Source: Odontesthes bonariensis
Lineage: Eukaryota; Chordata; Actinopteri; Atheriniformes; Atherinopsidae
Assembly: GCF_027942865.1 (NCBI RefSeq)
Contig: NC_134528.1
Coordinates: forward strand, 6,319,586 to 6,383,585
Direction of reading: 5' to 3'
DNA length: 64,000 nucleotides
Shown here: one piece after another, positions 50,816-62,762 of the stretch
Layout of the letters: every line of letters begins with the position of its first letter
Numbering within the stretch: position 1 is the stretch's first letter
Translations under genes and position numbers: made by a program
Notes under the pieces: generated by a model
What the model was told of the DNA's origin: nothing
The model's input: the letters and a program-made list of their open reading frames with translations, nothing else
Database searches by the model: none

Positions 50816-51660
50816 CAATACAACATTGTCAGTTATTATTATGGTAATGTCCAGTCAGTTATTGTCAGTTGTTGACACAGTCAGTGAGCGCTGTTACATG
50901 CAAGGAATATTCTGATTTTAAATGTAATGGTGTCAGTATTAACTCTGGTTGTAGAACACTGTTCCACACATGTAAACACAGCGCTCACTGACTTGTTGGC
51001 ATGGATATCTTTCTTCAAAGGAATCATAAAAAGTGGTGTTCAACTAGGAGCAGCAAGGTCTGTGAAGCATATAGGGTACAGTTTTGTGCCACATATGTAT
51101 TCACATTTTTAAAAGATGTTAAGCAGACGTTATTTACATTTCTGTATTTTAGTGTCACAGAATTTACAGATCTCGTTCTATAGTTTTGTCACCACCTACT
51201 CTCAAGCTTGTATCTAAAGTCTACACTACGAGACCGGGGAGTATTCATCTTGGTAGCAAAGCAGGGTATGTTAACCTGAGGTAGTGTTAAATCATCTAAC
51301 AGAACAGCCTGGAGTCATTTTCTTACCTGAATGACACCTCTGGCCTATCTATTAGCAGGTTTACCACTCCCTGCAGGATTTGTCAGGCATCTACACTGTA
51401 ATGCTTTAAAATGTGAATACATTATTGGGACACGCTGTACACAACACAACAAAACATGCGCAAAAAGCTTCAACAGCTTAAGCAGTGTTTGGAGAAGCTG
51501 AGCATAAGCAAAGCGTTGGAAGCAAAGCGACAGAAAATACCCAGTTGGGTGAAACAGAAGTGCACAAACTGAACTTGAACCTTTGAAACAGCTGAACTGC
51601 GAACTGAGAACTCCGATAAATACTGCTCGGCCATTTCCGGTCTATTTGTTTACTTCGAAC
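50816..51660. other. Possible 5' part of the element 1 minus-strand gene; otherwise unassigned
   Basis: By analogy with element 2, the N-terminal exon and right end of element 1 should fall here, but I cannot find a MATFYTRC-like exon. A short plus-strand frame at about 51451-51571 (KLQQLKQCLEKLSISKALEA) is not recognised. Confidence 0.35.
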
Positions 51661-51673
51661 CTAGCTAGCTAGA
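51661..51673. repeat. Left target-site duplication of the L1/Tx1-type LINE
   Basis: CTAGCTAGCTAGA here is repeated exactly at 56188-56200, immediately outside the two ends of the LINE. It is itself a short CTAG tandem. Confidence 0.85.
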
Positions 51674-51908
51674 TTTTTTTATTTTTTTTTTATTCAAACA
51701 CATCACATAGACAAAACAATGACATACTCAGAAGTAAACAGTTATTATTATTTTTTTAACTTTACATATTCACACCTCCACATATAGAAAAAAAAATTGA
51801 AGGATCTTAAATGTCCAAGATGAAAAAATAAAAAGGGGGATAATAAATAATAATAATAAAAATAAATTAATAAAATAAAATAAATAACTTCTAAACAGTT
51901 ACAAGAGG

Positions 51909-54900
51909 TTAGGACAGGTTAAGATTTTCTATGAGTGTGTATAATTTATTTGCATGGGGATTATTTATATGTTTCAGACATTTTTGTAATGAGGATATAT
52001 TATTTTTTAATGCAAGCCATGAAGGTGGGGATTTGGCATATCGACACTTGTGAATATAAAATTTAGTGATGATGATGAGGTTATTTATCAAGAACTTTGT
52101 TTTCTTATCTTTGAGGATTACGCCTACTTGGATATTTTGAAAAGACCAAAAATCTGTGTTTATGGAACTGGATGATAATAAGTCATGTAGAGATTTCCAC
52201 AAATTTTGGACAGTCTCACATTCATAAAATAGGTGTTCTGTTGTTTCCAAATTTGTTTTCCAGTTATAACAGTTTTCTACAACAAATTTAAATCTTCTTT
52301 TTAAAAATTCATTTGAGGGATAGATGTTGTTTATATTTTTGAAATGAACTTCTTTACATTTTGGGGGAACTGGGAATTTTAAGTATTTTGTCCGAATATT
52401 TGATTTTTCACATTTGTTATAATTTCTAAGAATGAATGAGCTTCTTGCTATACCTGGGTATAAGGTGTTTACTGAATACTGTCTTAAAAATTTATTGTTA
52501 CATTTATCACTTACTAGGTCCAAATCATCTAATTTTATTTTATGTAAATTTGGAGTTGGAATGATCAAGATATTGTTCTTTATTGATTGGATAAGGACTT
52601 GTGGGATATTATGTATAACTTTCCTATAAGTCTCACTGGAACAACTCATGCTATATTTAGCATTAAAATAATTCAATTCAAGAATGTTTCCATTATCATC
52701 CATTATGTGTCTAACAGACCAAATTTGTTTAGTCATCCAGTCTTCCTTCCACTCAATATTACCCGATTATTCCACAATGGTCCATTATGAGGGCTGAAAT
52801 TATGCTTGAACATCAGTTTCCAATTTAACAAAAGCTGTTGATGAAATTTGGATAATTTTATAGGCAGTTTTGAGATTTCACATACTAAGAGAAAATCAAT
52901 GCCTCCAACTTTGTTAAAAACAAGAGAAGGTAGCGAGAACCGTATCTCATCAGGATTTCTTAAAAAAGAACGAAGCCATTGGATCTTCAATATACCATTC
53001 ATAATTTCAAAATCAATTGCTTTTAAACCACCATCCTCATAATCCTTTATCAAATCTCCATTTTTGATGTAGTGATGCTTATTTTTCCACATGAAATTAA
53101 AGTTTATTCTATTGATTTCTTTTATAATTCTAGGTGGGATGGCGAGGGAGTATGCTTGATAAATTAATCTGGACAATGATTCAACCTTGGTTAACATGGT
53201 TCTACCGACTAGCGTTAAGTCTCTTTGTAGCCAATTATTTAAAGTTTTTTTGCACTTGTCAATAGTATTTTGCATTTTCTTTTTTTCACTACCTTCTTCA
53301 CATTTAGTTATCCAAATCCCTAGATATCTGGTCTCCTTTTTGACAGGCATATCATACAACGAAGAATCAGAACAGTCATGGATACTCATGAGTTCACATT
53401 TGTCAAGATTCAGGTGCAAACCTGAGGCCTGACGAACAAACTTTATTGTTTCTAAGGCTAATGGAATTTGATCCTTATTTCTTAGAAATATAGTTGTATC
53501 ATCAGCAAGCTGACTTATAATCAATTTGTGGTTGTTAATGTCTAACCCTTCAATGTTTGAATTTAAAACAGTAATAGCTAGTAGTTCAGTGGCTATAATA
53601 AATAAAAGAGGTGAAATACTGCAACCCTGCCTGATGCCTCTTTCTACCCTGAATCTGGAACATGTACCTTCTGAGAGAGAAACACAGCTGTTAACATCAG
53701 TGTGTAACATTGTAATCATATCAAGAAATACTTTACCAAACCCAAAATGTTTAAGTGTGTTAATAATGAAAGCATGTTCAATTGAGTCAAATGCTTTGCG
53801 GAAGTCCAGGAACATCATAAAACCATCATCCTTAATTAGATGATTGTAATCAATAAGATCCAGAACCAGACGGATATTATTATGGATCGACCTTCCTTTG
53901 AGAAATCCTGATTGTGTTAGGCTAATTATTTTAGAGATACCGGTTTTTAATCCTGTAGCCAAAACTTTTGTAAATATCTTGTAGTCCGTATTTAATAGTG
54001 TTATAGGTCTAAGATTGTTTACATTTTTTTTTATCTTTTCCAGGTTTTGGAATCAATTTTATTACCCCTTGTTTAATTGTTTCCATGAGCTCTTTTTGAT
54101 TAATGTATTCAACTAAAGCTTGAGACAGTAAGAATTTGATATCTTCCCAAAAGTGTTTATAGAAGTTTGTTGTTATTCCATCCGGCCCTGGTGAACGCTC
54201 AGAAGCCATGTTTTTAATAGCAAGATCAAATTCATTGATAGTCAAATTTTCGTCACAAATAGCTTTAAAGTTATCATCAATTAACGGATATAAATTCTTG
54301 ATTTTGTCAAAAAAGGATGTGACATTTTGCTCTGAGTACGAGGATTTGTAAAGGTTACTATAAAACTTAAAAACTTCATTTGAAATGCGTTTAGAGTCTG
54401 TGCATTCTTCTCCATTGATCAATAAACTACAGATTGAATTATGTTCTTGTCTGCGTTTTTCAAGGTTGCAAAAATAGGCTGTGTTTTTTTCTCCTTCTTC
54501 TATCCATCTGGCTCTGGACCTCACATAAGCACCCTTGGCTTTATTCAAGTACATCCCATCTAATTGGCATTGCAGGTTATTAATTCTTTCTTTTTCTTCC
54601 TCAGTCCAATCTAACTTGCTATAAAGAGTCATAAGTTCTTTAACCACATTTGTTTCTTCTTCTCTCTTTTGCTTGTTTAGTTTTTTACTAAATGAAATTG
54701 AGAATTTTCGAATACTAAATTTGAGAAATTCCCATTTAGATATTGATGTGCTAATAATGTCATAATTTTTAATATCCAAAATTAGTTTTTTAATAGAGTT
54801 CCAGTGTTCCAGATTCCTTAGCAATTGGGAATTAAATTTCCAATAATCTTTAAATTTATTACTTGGATCTTTGTTTTTTAGTCTCAGATTAACAGTACAA

Positions 54901-55625
54901 TGATCACTCAAAGGACAATTAGAGATCACCGTCTCTGTAACAGTCTGTGAAATTGAATGAGATATCAACTAATAATCGATGCGTGATCTAATTTGACCAT
55001 TGGGTTTGTACCAAGTAAATTGTTTGATATCTTTATTCAAGGTTCTCCAGATATCTATCAAATTGTTGCTGTTAGTAAAGTTTTCTATGATAGGGTTTTT
55101 ACACTCTCTTAAAAGTCTTGAAGGCCATCTATCCATCCATTCATCAGGGGTTAGATTAAAATCACCTCCAACCACTATATGATCAATAGGAAATTTTGTA
55201 TTAAGTTCTCTTATGACTGTTGATATCTCATGTAACAAACACTTATTATTTTGATCACTATTGTACCCATAAATATTAATCAGAATAATGAGAATGTTAT
55301 CAATATTCAAAACACAAGCAACCCAATGTCCATCCTTATCCACCTTGTTCCACAGGATCTTACCAGGGCATCTGTTGAAACAAATGGCCACTCCAGCTGA
55401 ATGGTTTGTGCCATGACTGAAGAGGATTTTGTCACCCCATTGTTGTGACCAAAACTTGACATCAGATTCATTAGAATGAGTTTCCTGGAGAAAGATGCAG
55501 TTTGCTTGTTGCCCCTTGCAGAACAAAAAAACAGCTTTACGCTTAATTGAGTCTATAAGTCCCCTTGTATTGAAAGAAAAAAAAGAAATGTCAGTTTTCA
55601 ACTGGAACACAGAACACATGAACAA
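51909..55625 (-). pseudogene. LINE ORF2 (endonuclease-reverse transcriptase), broken
   Basis: Reading down the minus strand: an AP-type endonuclease (FNTRGL, FLQETH, NIYGYN, VVGGDFN, SRIDY) spans 55625-54972 and ends at an in-frame TAG at 54969-54971. The same frame continues to about 54009 with SPGPDGITTNFYKHFW. A shift in the A/T run near 54030 leads to the reverse transcriptase at 53962-52733 (FLDFRKAFDS, GIRQGCSISPLLF, LADDTTIF). A second shift near 52735 leads to the C-terminal region at 52736-51909 (TTEHLFYECETVQNLW). This copy cannot make a full protein. The catalytic motif is ADDT rather than YADD, which fits the L1/Tx1 lineage variation. Confidence 0.9.
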
Positions 55626-55764
55626 AGTTTAAGAAAAGTTTAGGGAGGTGGAGTAGAAAAACCTTGAGATTAAAGTCCCATTTTCAGGAATGATCCACAT
55701 TGTATTCAATTCACCTTCATATATCAGCCCACATCGGGAGTCTCAACCGTAATGCGCTTGCCTT

Positions 55765-56058
55765 CTATGAAACCAAATGGACCCCTGAAGCCCGCAGCTT
55801 TGCCTTCCTTCCTTGTCTGGTCGATTCTGGGCCACATTGCTTGTCTGTACTTCCATCCTTTTCCTGAGACGTACCTTTCGCCTTCTTCTCCATTTGTGCT
55901 TTTTCTGGAGTGTCGGGGGTTGTCGAGTTTCTATCACGTTTGTTCTTGCTAGCGCCAGCGCTAGCTGTTTCCATCGGAGCTGAATAGTCATGTTCATTAC
56001 TGACTGCGAGTTGGAGGTTTTTCGCTGCCGAAGGTTTCTCACTGTTGTTTTTTTCCAT
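55765..56058 (-). pseudogene. LINE ORF1 N-terminal remnant
   Basis: A 97-codon frame beginning MEKNNSEKPSAAKNLQ, rich in charged residues, sits where ORF1 should start. Only about 560 bp separate the element's 5' end from ORF2, far too little for a full ORF1 with its RNA-binding domain, so most of ORF1 has been deleted. Confidence 0.6.
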
Positions 56059-56187
56059 GTTCGGGCTGATTTTTTCGTTTTAACTGGAAATAAAGTGGAT
56101 TGTATAAGTTCAAAGACTGTTACATCAGGACTTTAGTTGGAGCTCAGACGGATGCGACTGTTCAAGTCGCCATCTTGCCGGAACCCT

Positions 56188-56200
56188 CTAGCTAGCTAGA
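56188..56200. repeat. Right target-site duplication of the L1/Tx1-type LINE
   Basis: Exact copy of CTAGCTAGCTAGA at 51661-51673, directly after the LINE's 5' end. Confidence 0.85.
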
Positions 56201-56500
56201 TACTGAGGTAAAATTTGACGATGAATATTGTAAAAATTGGCTTTGTTCTTAGACATTATGAATGAAATAAGTCTCAGTACTTTTCCATTATGACCTAAAG
56301 TGATCCAGGAGTAGAAAGACAAAACAATTGGGAAAGCCTTGGAAAGCGAGGGCAGATTCACACACACACATTGTTTTGGGCTGATCCAGAGAATATGACG
56401 AAGCATGTTGAACCTACTCATGTCCAATCATACTCGGTCGAGTGTGAGTCCAACCTATGAGGCTATAAATGCAAATGTTACCCGGAAATCGAGGCGCAGT
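56201..56500. other. Interval between the LINE and ISL2EU-type element 2
   Basis: No coding sequence is supported. The left end of element 2 should lie within or just after this stretch, but no inverted-repeat partner to the 62.8-kb end was recognised. Confidence 0.4.
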
Positions 56501-56994
56501 CTGACAGACTTCCTGAGGGGACTCTTTCCCACTGAGCCCAGCGCTGATATGCTTTGACGTGTGACTACAAATAAAGACTTCATTTTCACTAACAATATGA
56601 ATAAGAAAATGCGTTTTCAAAAACAAGAAAAAAAATACACTGAACATTGTTGTGTTCTGCTTTGTTCGGCTTCTTCAAAATTTAATGGCATATTAAGTTT
56701 CCACGGTTTTCCAACCCATCCCGACCTTAGAAGACAGTGGCTGGTTAACATACGCCGGGACAGTTTCACCAGCACCTCTCACTCAAAGGTATGCAGCAGA
56801 CACTTTGCTGCCTTTCAGCTGATAGAGCCAACGAGCCTTGATGGCCGACGAAGGCTTGTTAGAGGGGCTGTACCCATGCTTTTTGAGTGGAATGGCTATG
56901 TCGTCGAAATATCACGCCGTAGTGTGTGGGAAAGAACCGAGCGGCCCATTGATGAAGTCCCTCCTGAGGAGCAAGAAGAGCACGACATCGCTAA

Positions 56995-57673
56995 AGGCGG
57001 TAGCATGGTTGCCGCGTCTGTCACGGCGGTGGTGGACCGTGACGTCAAAATGACGTTTCAGGCCTGGCGCTTCCCTTGAAAAGACGGCGCAGCGCGTTGT
57101 CGTGCACCAGTCGATTTTTGTAACTTGGCGGCGCCGAGCACAACGAACCGGATGGACCGATGTGAGACCAGGCTCAGTGAGGAGATGCGTTTGTACAGGC
57201 AGCTGTACGAAACTGCAGTGAAACAGCACAGGGAGCACGTAAACTCCCCAAACTGGTGCACAGAGATTGGCAGAACTTTGGGGAAAGAGGGAGAGTTCTG
57301 TAAGAATGTGTGGAAGAAGCTACGGGACACATACGTGAAGGCAAAGAAGAGGGCAGAGACTCTGTTGATGCCGGGGGCTTCAAACCTTCACCTCTATTAA
57401 CTGAATTAAAAAATTAAAATGATCCGAAAACTGCAGCAGTATCATTAATTACAGTATTCTTGCTCTTGACAGCGGCATTGTTTTCTTCTCCACTTTCGTG
57501 GTTGTAGAGTAGAGGTAACCTTCACGTAGCAGCGCCACCTCTGTGACGGAGAAAATTGCAACTACTGGCGCGCAACGACTTGCGCCACTATATAGGGTCC
57601 TATGGCGGGCACGAACTCATGACGTCATCAACACCGCTCGCGCGAGCAGACGCGGCAACCATGCTAGAGCCTT
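56995..57673 (+). mobile_element. 679-bp Harbinger-like element carrying a MADF gene, inserted in the transposase exon
   Basis: Inverted termini share TAGCATGGTTGCCGCGTCTG (about 57001 on the plus strand, and 57644-57664 in reverse complement). A TAA triplet flanks both sides (56992-56994 and 57674-57676), the 3-bp TWA-type duplication of PIF/Harbinger elements. Removing the insert plus one TAA rejoins the host transposase frame exactly (…HDIA, K, DHDY…). The interior has a MADF ORF and no transposase. Confidence 0.75.
57152..57400 (+). CDS. MADF-domain protein fragment, Harbinger partner type
   Basis: An 82-aa frame starts MDRCETRLSEEMRLY and shows a MADF (Myb/SANT-like) DNA-binding fold. 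The signatures are LSEEMRLYRQLYE, WCTEIGRTLG and VWKKLRDTYVKAKKR, with the three conserved aromatic/Trp positions. MADF or Myb-like proteins are the usual second gene of PIF/Harbinger transposons and help bring the transposase to DNA. Here the frame stops soon after the domain (NLHLY), so the C-terminal part is missing. It is probably a transposon gene fragment, although the domain itself is intact. Confidence 0.7.
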   Translation: MDRCETRLSEEMRLYRQLYETAVKQHREHVNSPNWCTEIGRTLGKEGEFCKNVWKKLRDTYVKAKKRAETLLMPGASNLHLY

Positions 57674-57891
57674 TAAGGATCACGACTACTGCTCCCTCCC
57701 TGAACCGTCTGCACTGGACATGTCTGCATCAGTTACGGAAGACATGTCCAAAGAAGTAGAGGATCTGAGAAGGGAGATACAGGAGTTACGTGCCCACCGA
57801 GAGTTTGGTTTACAGCGGTTTGCTGGCTCCGACGCGGACATCCGATTCTATACATGGTAACGTTAGATCTAAGTAGTGCTATTCAGCTAAC

Positions 57892-57906
57892 TAACTGTCT
57901 GACTTT
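57892..57906. repeat. Left target-site duplication of the LINE fragment
   Basis: TAACTGTCTGACTTT here matches 58899-58913 exactly. It abuts the T run that is the LINE's poly(A) on the minus strand. Confidence 0.85.
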
Positions 57907-58898
57907 TTTTTTTTTTTTTTATTGTTATAATTTTTTATTTGCACTGTTAGAAGAATACGTACAAGCAAGATATGGCTTAATAGTGCACACAAGAATAAAC
58001 AAAAACAAAACAAAGGCAGATCAAATGAAAGGGAGGAAAAAAAAAAAAAAAACTAGCAGGGACATCATACCAATAGATTTCAACTGGTTAGAACGTCCTT
58101 AATTCTTGAGCAAAGTCCTTTCCATGCATTTACTGTAGATAAACTGGCGTTGTTCAGTCGAGCTGTGGTCTCCTCCAATGATGCAATGTCCAGTAAGGAT
58201 CTGATCCAGTAACATTTTGCACTAATATCAGGTTTGAACCACAGCTGGAATATTGACTTTTTGGCAGCTGTGAAGCCAGCAAACACCAGACGTTTTTAGA
58301 GAGAGCTCAAGTGTGGAATCATCATTTAATAAACAAAAACAGGGGTCTAACACAAGAGTAATGTCAAGAAACTTGGATAACATCTCAATAACATATTTCC
58401 AAAATATACTTATAATGGGACATTCCCAAAACATATGGAGGAAGTTACCCGTGGCGTTCTGGCAAAGCATGCATTGTGGATTTTGAGAGATATTCATTTT
58501 GAAACGTATGTATGGTGTTGTATGTGCCTTGTGGATCATCTTATAATGAATTAATTGATGTGCCAGGCACTTAGATGTTAGTGGTAGATTGTCCCATATC
58601 TTCTCCCAGTCTGGATAAACACCCATTGCCTTAAGTTCCCTATCCCATATTGACACAACAGAAAGAGGTTTCATGGAGTTCCTTATCAGAAGGTTGTACA
58701 GTTTTGCTACCAGGCCTCGCGAAAGGCTACTAGGACAGACAAGATTAGATAGGGGATGTGAACATAATGGTTGCCAAGGCACTCCATACGCCTTCATCGA
58801 AGATCTGAGCTGGAGATAAAGGAAATAGGATGAGCCTGGGAGATCATATTGGTGTTGGAGGTCTTGGAACGTGCGCAGTATGCCATTATCGCAAATAT
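57907..58898 (-). mobile_element. 5'-truncated L1/Tx1-type LINE insertion
   Basis: A minus-strand frame of about 244 codons (58962-58228) contains the C-terminal ORF2 region of a second, distinct LINE (VPWQPLCSHPLSNLV, PQCMLCQNATGNFLHMFWEC). It ends in a long T run (plus strand) at 57905-57920. It has a 15-bp target-site duplication and lies in an intron of the element 2 transposase. ORF2 upstream of this region is absent, as usual for 5' truncation. Confidence 0.85.
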
Positions 58899-58913
58899 TA
58901 ACTGTCTGACTTT
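58899..58913. repeat. Right target-site duplication of the LINE fragment
   Basis: Exact repeat of TAACTGTCTGACTTT at 57892-57906. Confidence 0.85.
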
Positions 58914-60485
58914 GACCAAAGTTTAAAAAGTTGCCTAACGTTACAGTAAAAATACAGCACAAATAGCGTCTTAATCAGTTTATCTGAATGTTAAGTAGCA
59001 TACGAGATGAGACACTGGCTTAGTTGTTAAAGCTAACATTATTTTGGTGACCGTGTATGATAGCAAATACAATGTTAATGTATGACTGACATGATGTACG
59101 TGTCTTTTGTGAATAGATTTCCAAGCTATGACCACCTGATGGCGTTTTGGGGTTTGATTGAGCCTTCCATTTACAAAATGGTTCGGGTCTCAAGAGCCCA
59201 ATCGGCTGCCAGGCGAAAGGAAGAAGTGGCCACACCTGCACGACCATCAACGGTAGGTTATGGTTTGAGCGTGCTTTGTGGTAACAGAGCCAGGGGTGGG
59301 ATGCCATTGCATTTACAGAAGGCTACACTAAAGTACTCAGCCTCCTTTAAATACACCAGTGCACTACATCAACTCACTGTTTCCGCCATGGTATGACACA
59401 CATAACCATTATAAAACATGTTGTCAAACAATAGCACAGCCTTACTAGTTTATAACTTAAAGGAGTAACCTTTTTTTTTTTACCTTCCAGAGACAGCTGC
59501 TCAAGCCTATCGACGAGTTCTTTCTTTTCCTCGTCTTCCTGTCTGTTGGTTTAAAGGAGAGGGACCTGGCGCATCGGTTCAACATACATCAGTCCACAGT
59601 GAGCCGCATTATTGCAACATGGACAAGTTTTCTTGCCACTGCACTGGGGTCTCAATGCATCTGGCTCACACCTGCAGAAGTGCAAGCTTACCTCCCTGAG
59701 GAATTCAGAGATTTCTCAGACACCCAGGTCATCTTGGACTGCACTGAGCTCAAGTGTCAGACACCATCCTCACCACTCCTGCAAAGTGAGATGTACTCCA
59801 CCTACAAATCTCACTGCACCATGAAAGGCCCGATTGGCATAGCCCACATTTGTCTCCTCACTTTACGCTGGGTCAGTGAGTGACAAAGAGCTGTTCAAAC
59901 AGTCAGGGTTGGCCAAGTTGCTCATGGAAGAAATGGCAGTGATGGTTGACAAGGGCTTCCTCATTAGTGGTTGTGTAAAGTGCAAAATATACTGCCCACC
60001 ATTTTTGTCAAAGCAAAATCAGATGCCTGCATACCAGGTTACTGAAACTCAATCAATAGCACGACTCAGAGTACATGTGGAACGAGTCATTAGGAGAATT
60101 AAACAAAACAAATTGTTCGATTGCGTCATCCCCCTTTCCCATGCAGGAAACATTAGCCAAACGTTTACAGTGGCATGCCTGCTGTCAAACTACCAAAATA
60201 AGGCATTAGTTAAGGCATGGGTTAAGTAAAGCATAGATTCAACACCAGGTTCTTGTAATTTCATTTAGTGAATTTTGTTTATTCCAGTGGCAGATAATTT
60301 TGTTAAACATTCTGTAAATCATATGTACACAAACATTAATGTAAGCAAACTGTTGAATGAAATGAACATTTTAACATATTGGCTGAAAAAAATATATGAA
60401 TGAAAAATGAACTGTAATAAAATATTTCCTGACATATTTTTGTCATTCCAATCTTTCATTGAAGAACCTGGGTTTGCTCATGTTT

Positions 60486-62762
60486 TTATAGTTCTTTTCT
60501 CAATGACAGGTATCTTGGCATGTATTCGTAGAAAAAGAAATGGTCAGCTTTTTCTCCAATTGATCTTTGCACTTGGGGATCCGTGTGTATTCGTTGCACA
60601 AGGTAGTCCTCCTGCGCCCAAACAACAAAATCGCACCACTGCATTCCAGTGATGAGCAGTTGTCCTTGCACTTGCCAGTAATATGCATGACTCTTCTTTA
60701 GTTCAGGGGAACCACATTCCATTTGCAGATATTTGCAGGCAACAAAGTTTTGCACATTGGGACATTTGAATTCGATAAGGCCAAATTGGGGGTATTCAGT
60801 GGGGTCAAAATCAAGCCATCGGGGGAGGCAGCGAGCCAGGGTGTAGTGGGATGAATGACAAGACCACAGGGTGAGTAAATAACATTAAGTAGCCTACTGT
60901 ACTCAGCTGCTCCTACAGGCTCCATCTCAGCACCTCTCCTCATGTCTGCTGCCTGCCTTGTTCCCTTCATGAAGCGCTCTGCAAGTGACTCTGCAGAGCT
61001 CTGGCCCCTGACATGACACACCTCTCGAAACCTAGAGGCGGTCACCCTGGGTCTGCGGAGCAGATGCCATTCAGAGCAACAGCTTTGCTCACGTGTTGCC
61101 TCCTCAATTTTGTGAGCCATTTCTAAAGTTAAAGCCATACTGCTCAGATGTAGTAGTTCCTCTTCTGAGCACACAAACATGCAATCAGATGGCAAGACAT
61201 CGTACCCTTCCAGAGGCAAGTGTGGTGTTGGTGGTGTGTCATAATGTAGTGTGATGTGCTGGGATGTCAAAGCAGGCTGCTGATATGACAGAGCACTACC
61301 CTTCTGCACTAACCCAAAAGCACTTTCCACAAGGGGTTTGTCAGGTCTCATGTTCATTGTGGTCACAAGTGGCTTGTCCTCAACACTAAAGTTTGCATAC
61401 GCCTCCGTTACTCTGAACATGCAGGGATCTGGTAATGGACCCACCATGCCTCTGTACAATCCACTCCTATAAAGAATTGTTAAGGTAAAACACAGCACAT
61501 TGATAAAGCATAATAAGGTGAGGAATACAGCAAATGAAGAAATAGCAATATGTTTTTGTAACACAGGAATCAAAACGTTACAACTCAAATTACCTTACTC
61601 CAGTCTGTACCATCCCATTTGGTTCCGGCTTGGTAAAGACCATGGAGTTAATAGGTCCTGGCTTCACATCCTAATGGAAAAAGCATTTACTGTGGATGGA
61701 GTCACTTCTAATCAAAACAGATATATAAAAAAAAAAACCTGAACATAATTTAAATTACCATTGTTCGCGGCTTGTGCCATTGCTGTTCGGATTCTGTGCA
61801 GCTATGCAAAGGGGGCACAACTGGCATGTTTAGTTGTGAATAATGTGCTGTTTGGAACAGCAATGCCACTATATGATTGCACAAAACAGTGCCTGCCACA
61901 CAGGAGCATTGGCTGTGCGTCAACACCACTGGCGATGAATCGCAAAGCACAATCTAAGAAGAAAGAGAAGAAAATTAGAAATATAACCTCTGGAGAAGAG
62001 CAATTAGGTTATTATTAGTAGAACAGTTATTGTTATTGTTACTGAACCATGCTCCTAGAAGATGCTTACCCTCCTGAATGCTTAGCGTTACATACTCTCC
62101 CTACTCAAAGAAACTTGAAAAGCCTTCCTTGATAACTATTATGCCCTAGAGATGGTGTATATTAGCAGTGTTAACTTAAGTAAATATGTTTCTGATTGCC
62201 CAAACATGTTTCCACCTTATCCTTATTAACTTCATCAAATTACCTGACCAATGTGCAGGGAGACAGGCAAAACATTCAAGTTGGTGAGCCTTTAGGAATA
62301 AACTTAGCTATACAGTAATGCTCCACTGAACTGAGCACCACTGAAAGGGAATGAACAAAGTTACACAGCTTCCTGCTAACACTTAAACTGTGTTGTGTCT
62401 CACTCTTCCTCATTGTCCTGTAACACAAGGCTCTCACGCTGACCTGCCCTGACAGCCTGTCTTTATTGGACACTGAATAAAAATAACAGATAAGTGTCGT
62501 TAGCGTTACATTTATATTACTCACGCCAACACATCTTTCACTTACGACATTACTGTTAGACATTCGACGTTAGCTAGTTAACGTTAGTCAGTCAGATAGT
62601 AGTTTTCTTACCTTCATAGTTGTGTATGTATGACGCCGCATATAATTTAAAACCTTTATCCAACTTGCTTGTTGGGGCTTTGGTCGTCCTACAAATCCGG
62701 TGAACATCAGTGATGTTCAACTTTGGGAGCTCTTGTAAACACCGGGTGTAGAATGTCGCCAT
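60486..62762 (-). pseudogene. SWIM/YqaJ-like nuclease gene of element 2 (frameshifted)
   Basis: Proposed minus-strand exons: 62762-62612 (MATFYTRCLQELPKLN…), 61953-61759 with a SWIM zinc finger (CSCVAGTVLCNHIV), 61670-61594 (PGPINSMVFTKPEPNG) and 61466 to about 60486. The last holds LVESAFGLVQKGS, SYQQPA, TASRFREV, PWLAASPDGL, IEFKCPN and YYWQVQGQLLITG, that is, a YqaJ nuclease domain with its D, ExK and Q motifs. A one-base-scale shift near 60818 splits the nuclease core, so this copy is inactive. It is longer and better preserved than element 1's gene and converges on the transposase gene, with about 250 bp between the stops. Confidence 0.8.

Larger units (their letters stand above)
51674..56187 (-). 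mobile_element. L1/Tx1-type LINE retrotransposon, nearly full length
   Basis: Minus-strand element of about 4.5 kb. The poly(A)-side tail lies at about 51674-51695 (T-rich on the plus strand). The 5' end at 56187 reads GGTTCCGGCAAGATGGCGAC on the minus strand, an L1-like 5' UTR start. ORF1 is short and deleted; ORF2 has endonuclease, reverse transcriptase and a C-terminal region with one stop and two frameshifts. The flanking 13-bp duplication shows that it inserted by target-primed reverse transcription. Confidence 0.9.
56597..60229 (+). pseudogene. THAP-domain DDE transposase, element 2 (interrupted and frameshifted)
   Basis: A transposase with an N-terminal THAP zinc finger (CCVLLC, FPTHPDLRRQWL, CSRHF) spans about 56640-56900. 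Its reading frame breaks at a TAA where the MADF element inserted and resumes in frame at 57677. Next come SDADIRFYT, ending in a donor at about 57858, an intron containing a LINE, and exon 59117-59253 (FPSYDHLMAFWGLIEPS). The catalytic exon spans 59491-60229, with a helix-turn-helix stretch (FNIHQSTVSRI) and the signatures LDCTELKCQ, MVDKGF and HVERVIRRIK. A deletion of roughly 14 bases near 59845, relative to element 1, shifts the frame between the first and second catalytic Asp. The start codon could also be the Met at 56609. Confidence 0.85.

Noticed and set aside
51451-51571. Short frame ending AKRQKIPSWVKQK that recalls a ribosomal protein L39 tail
   Set aside because: The match is a few residues only, with no conserved N-terminal part. 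Coincidence is more likely.
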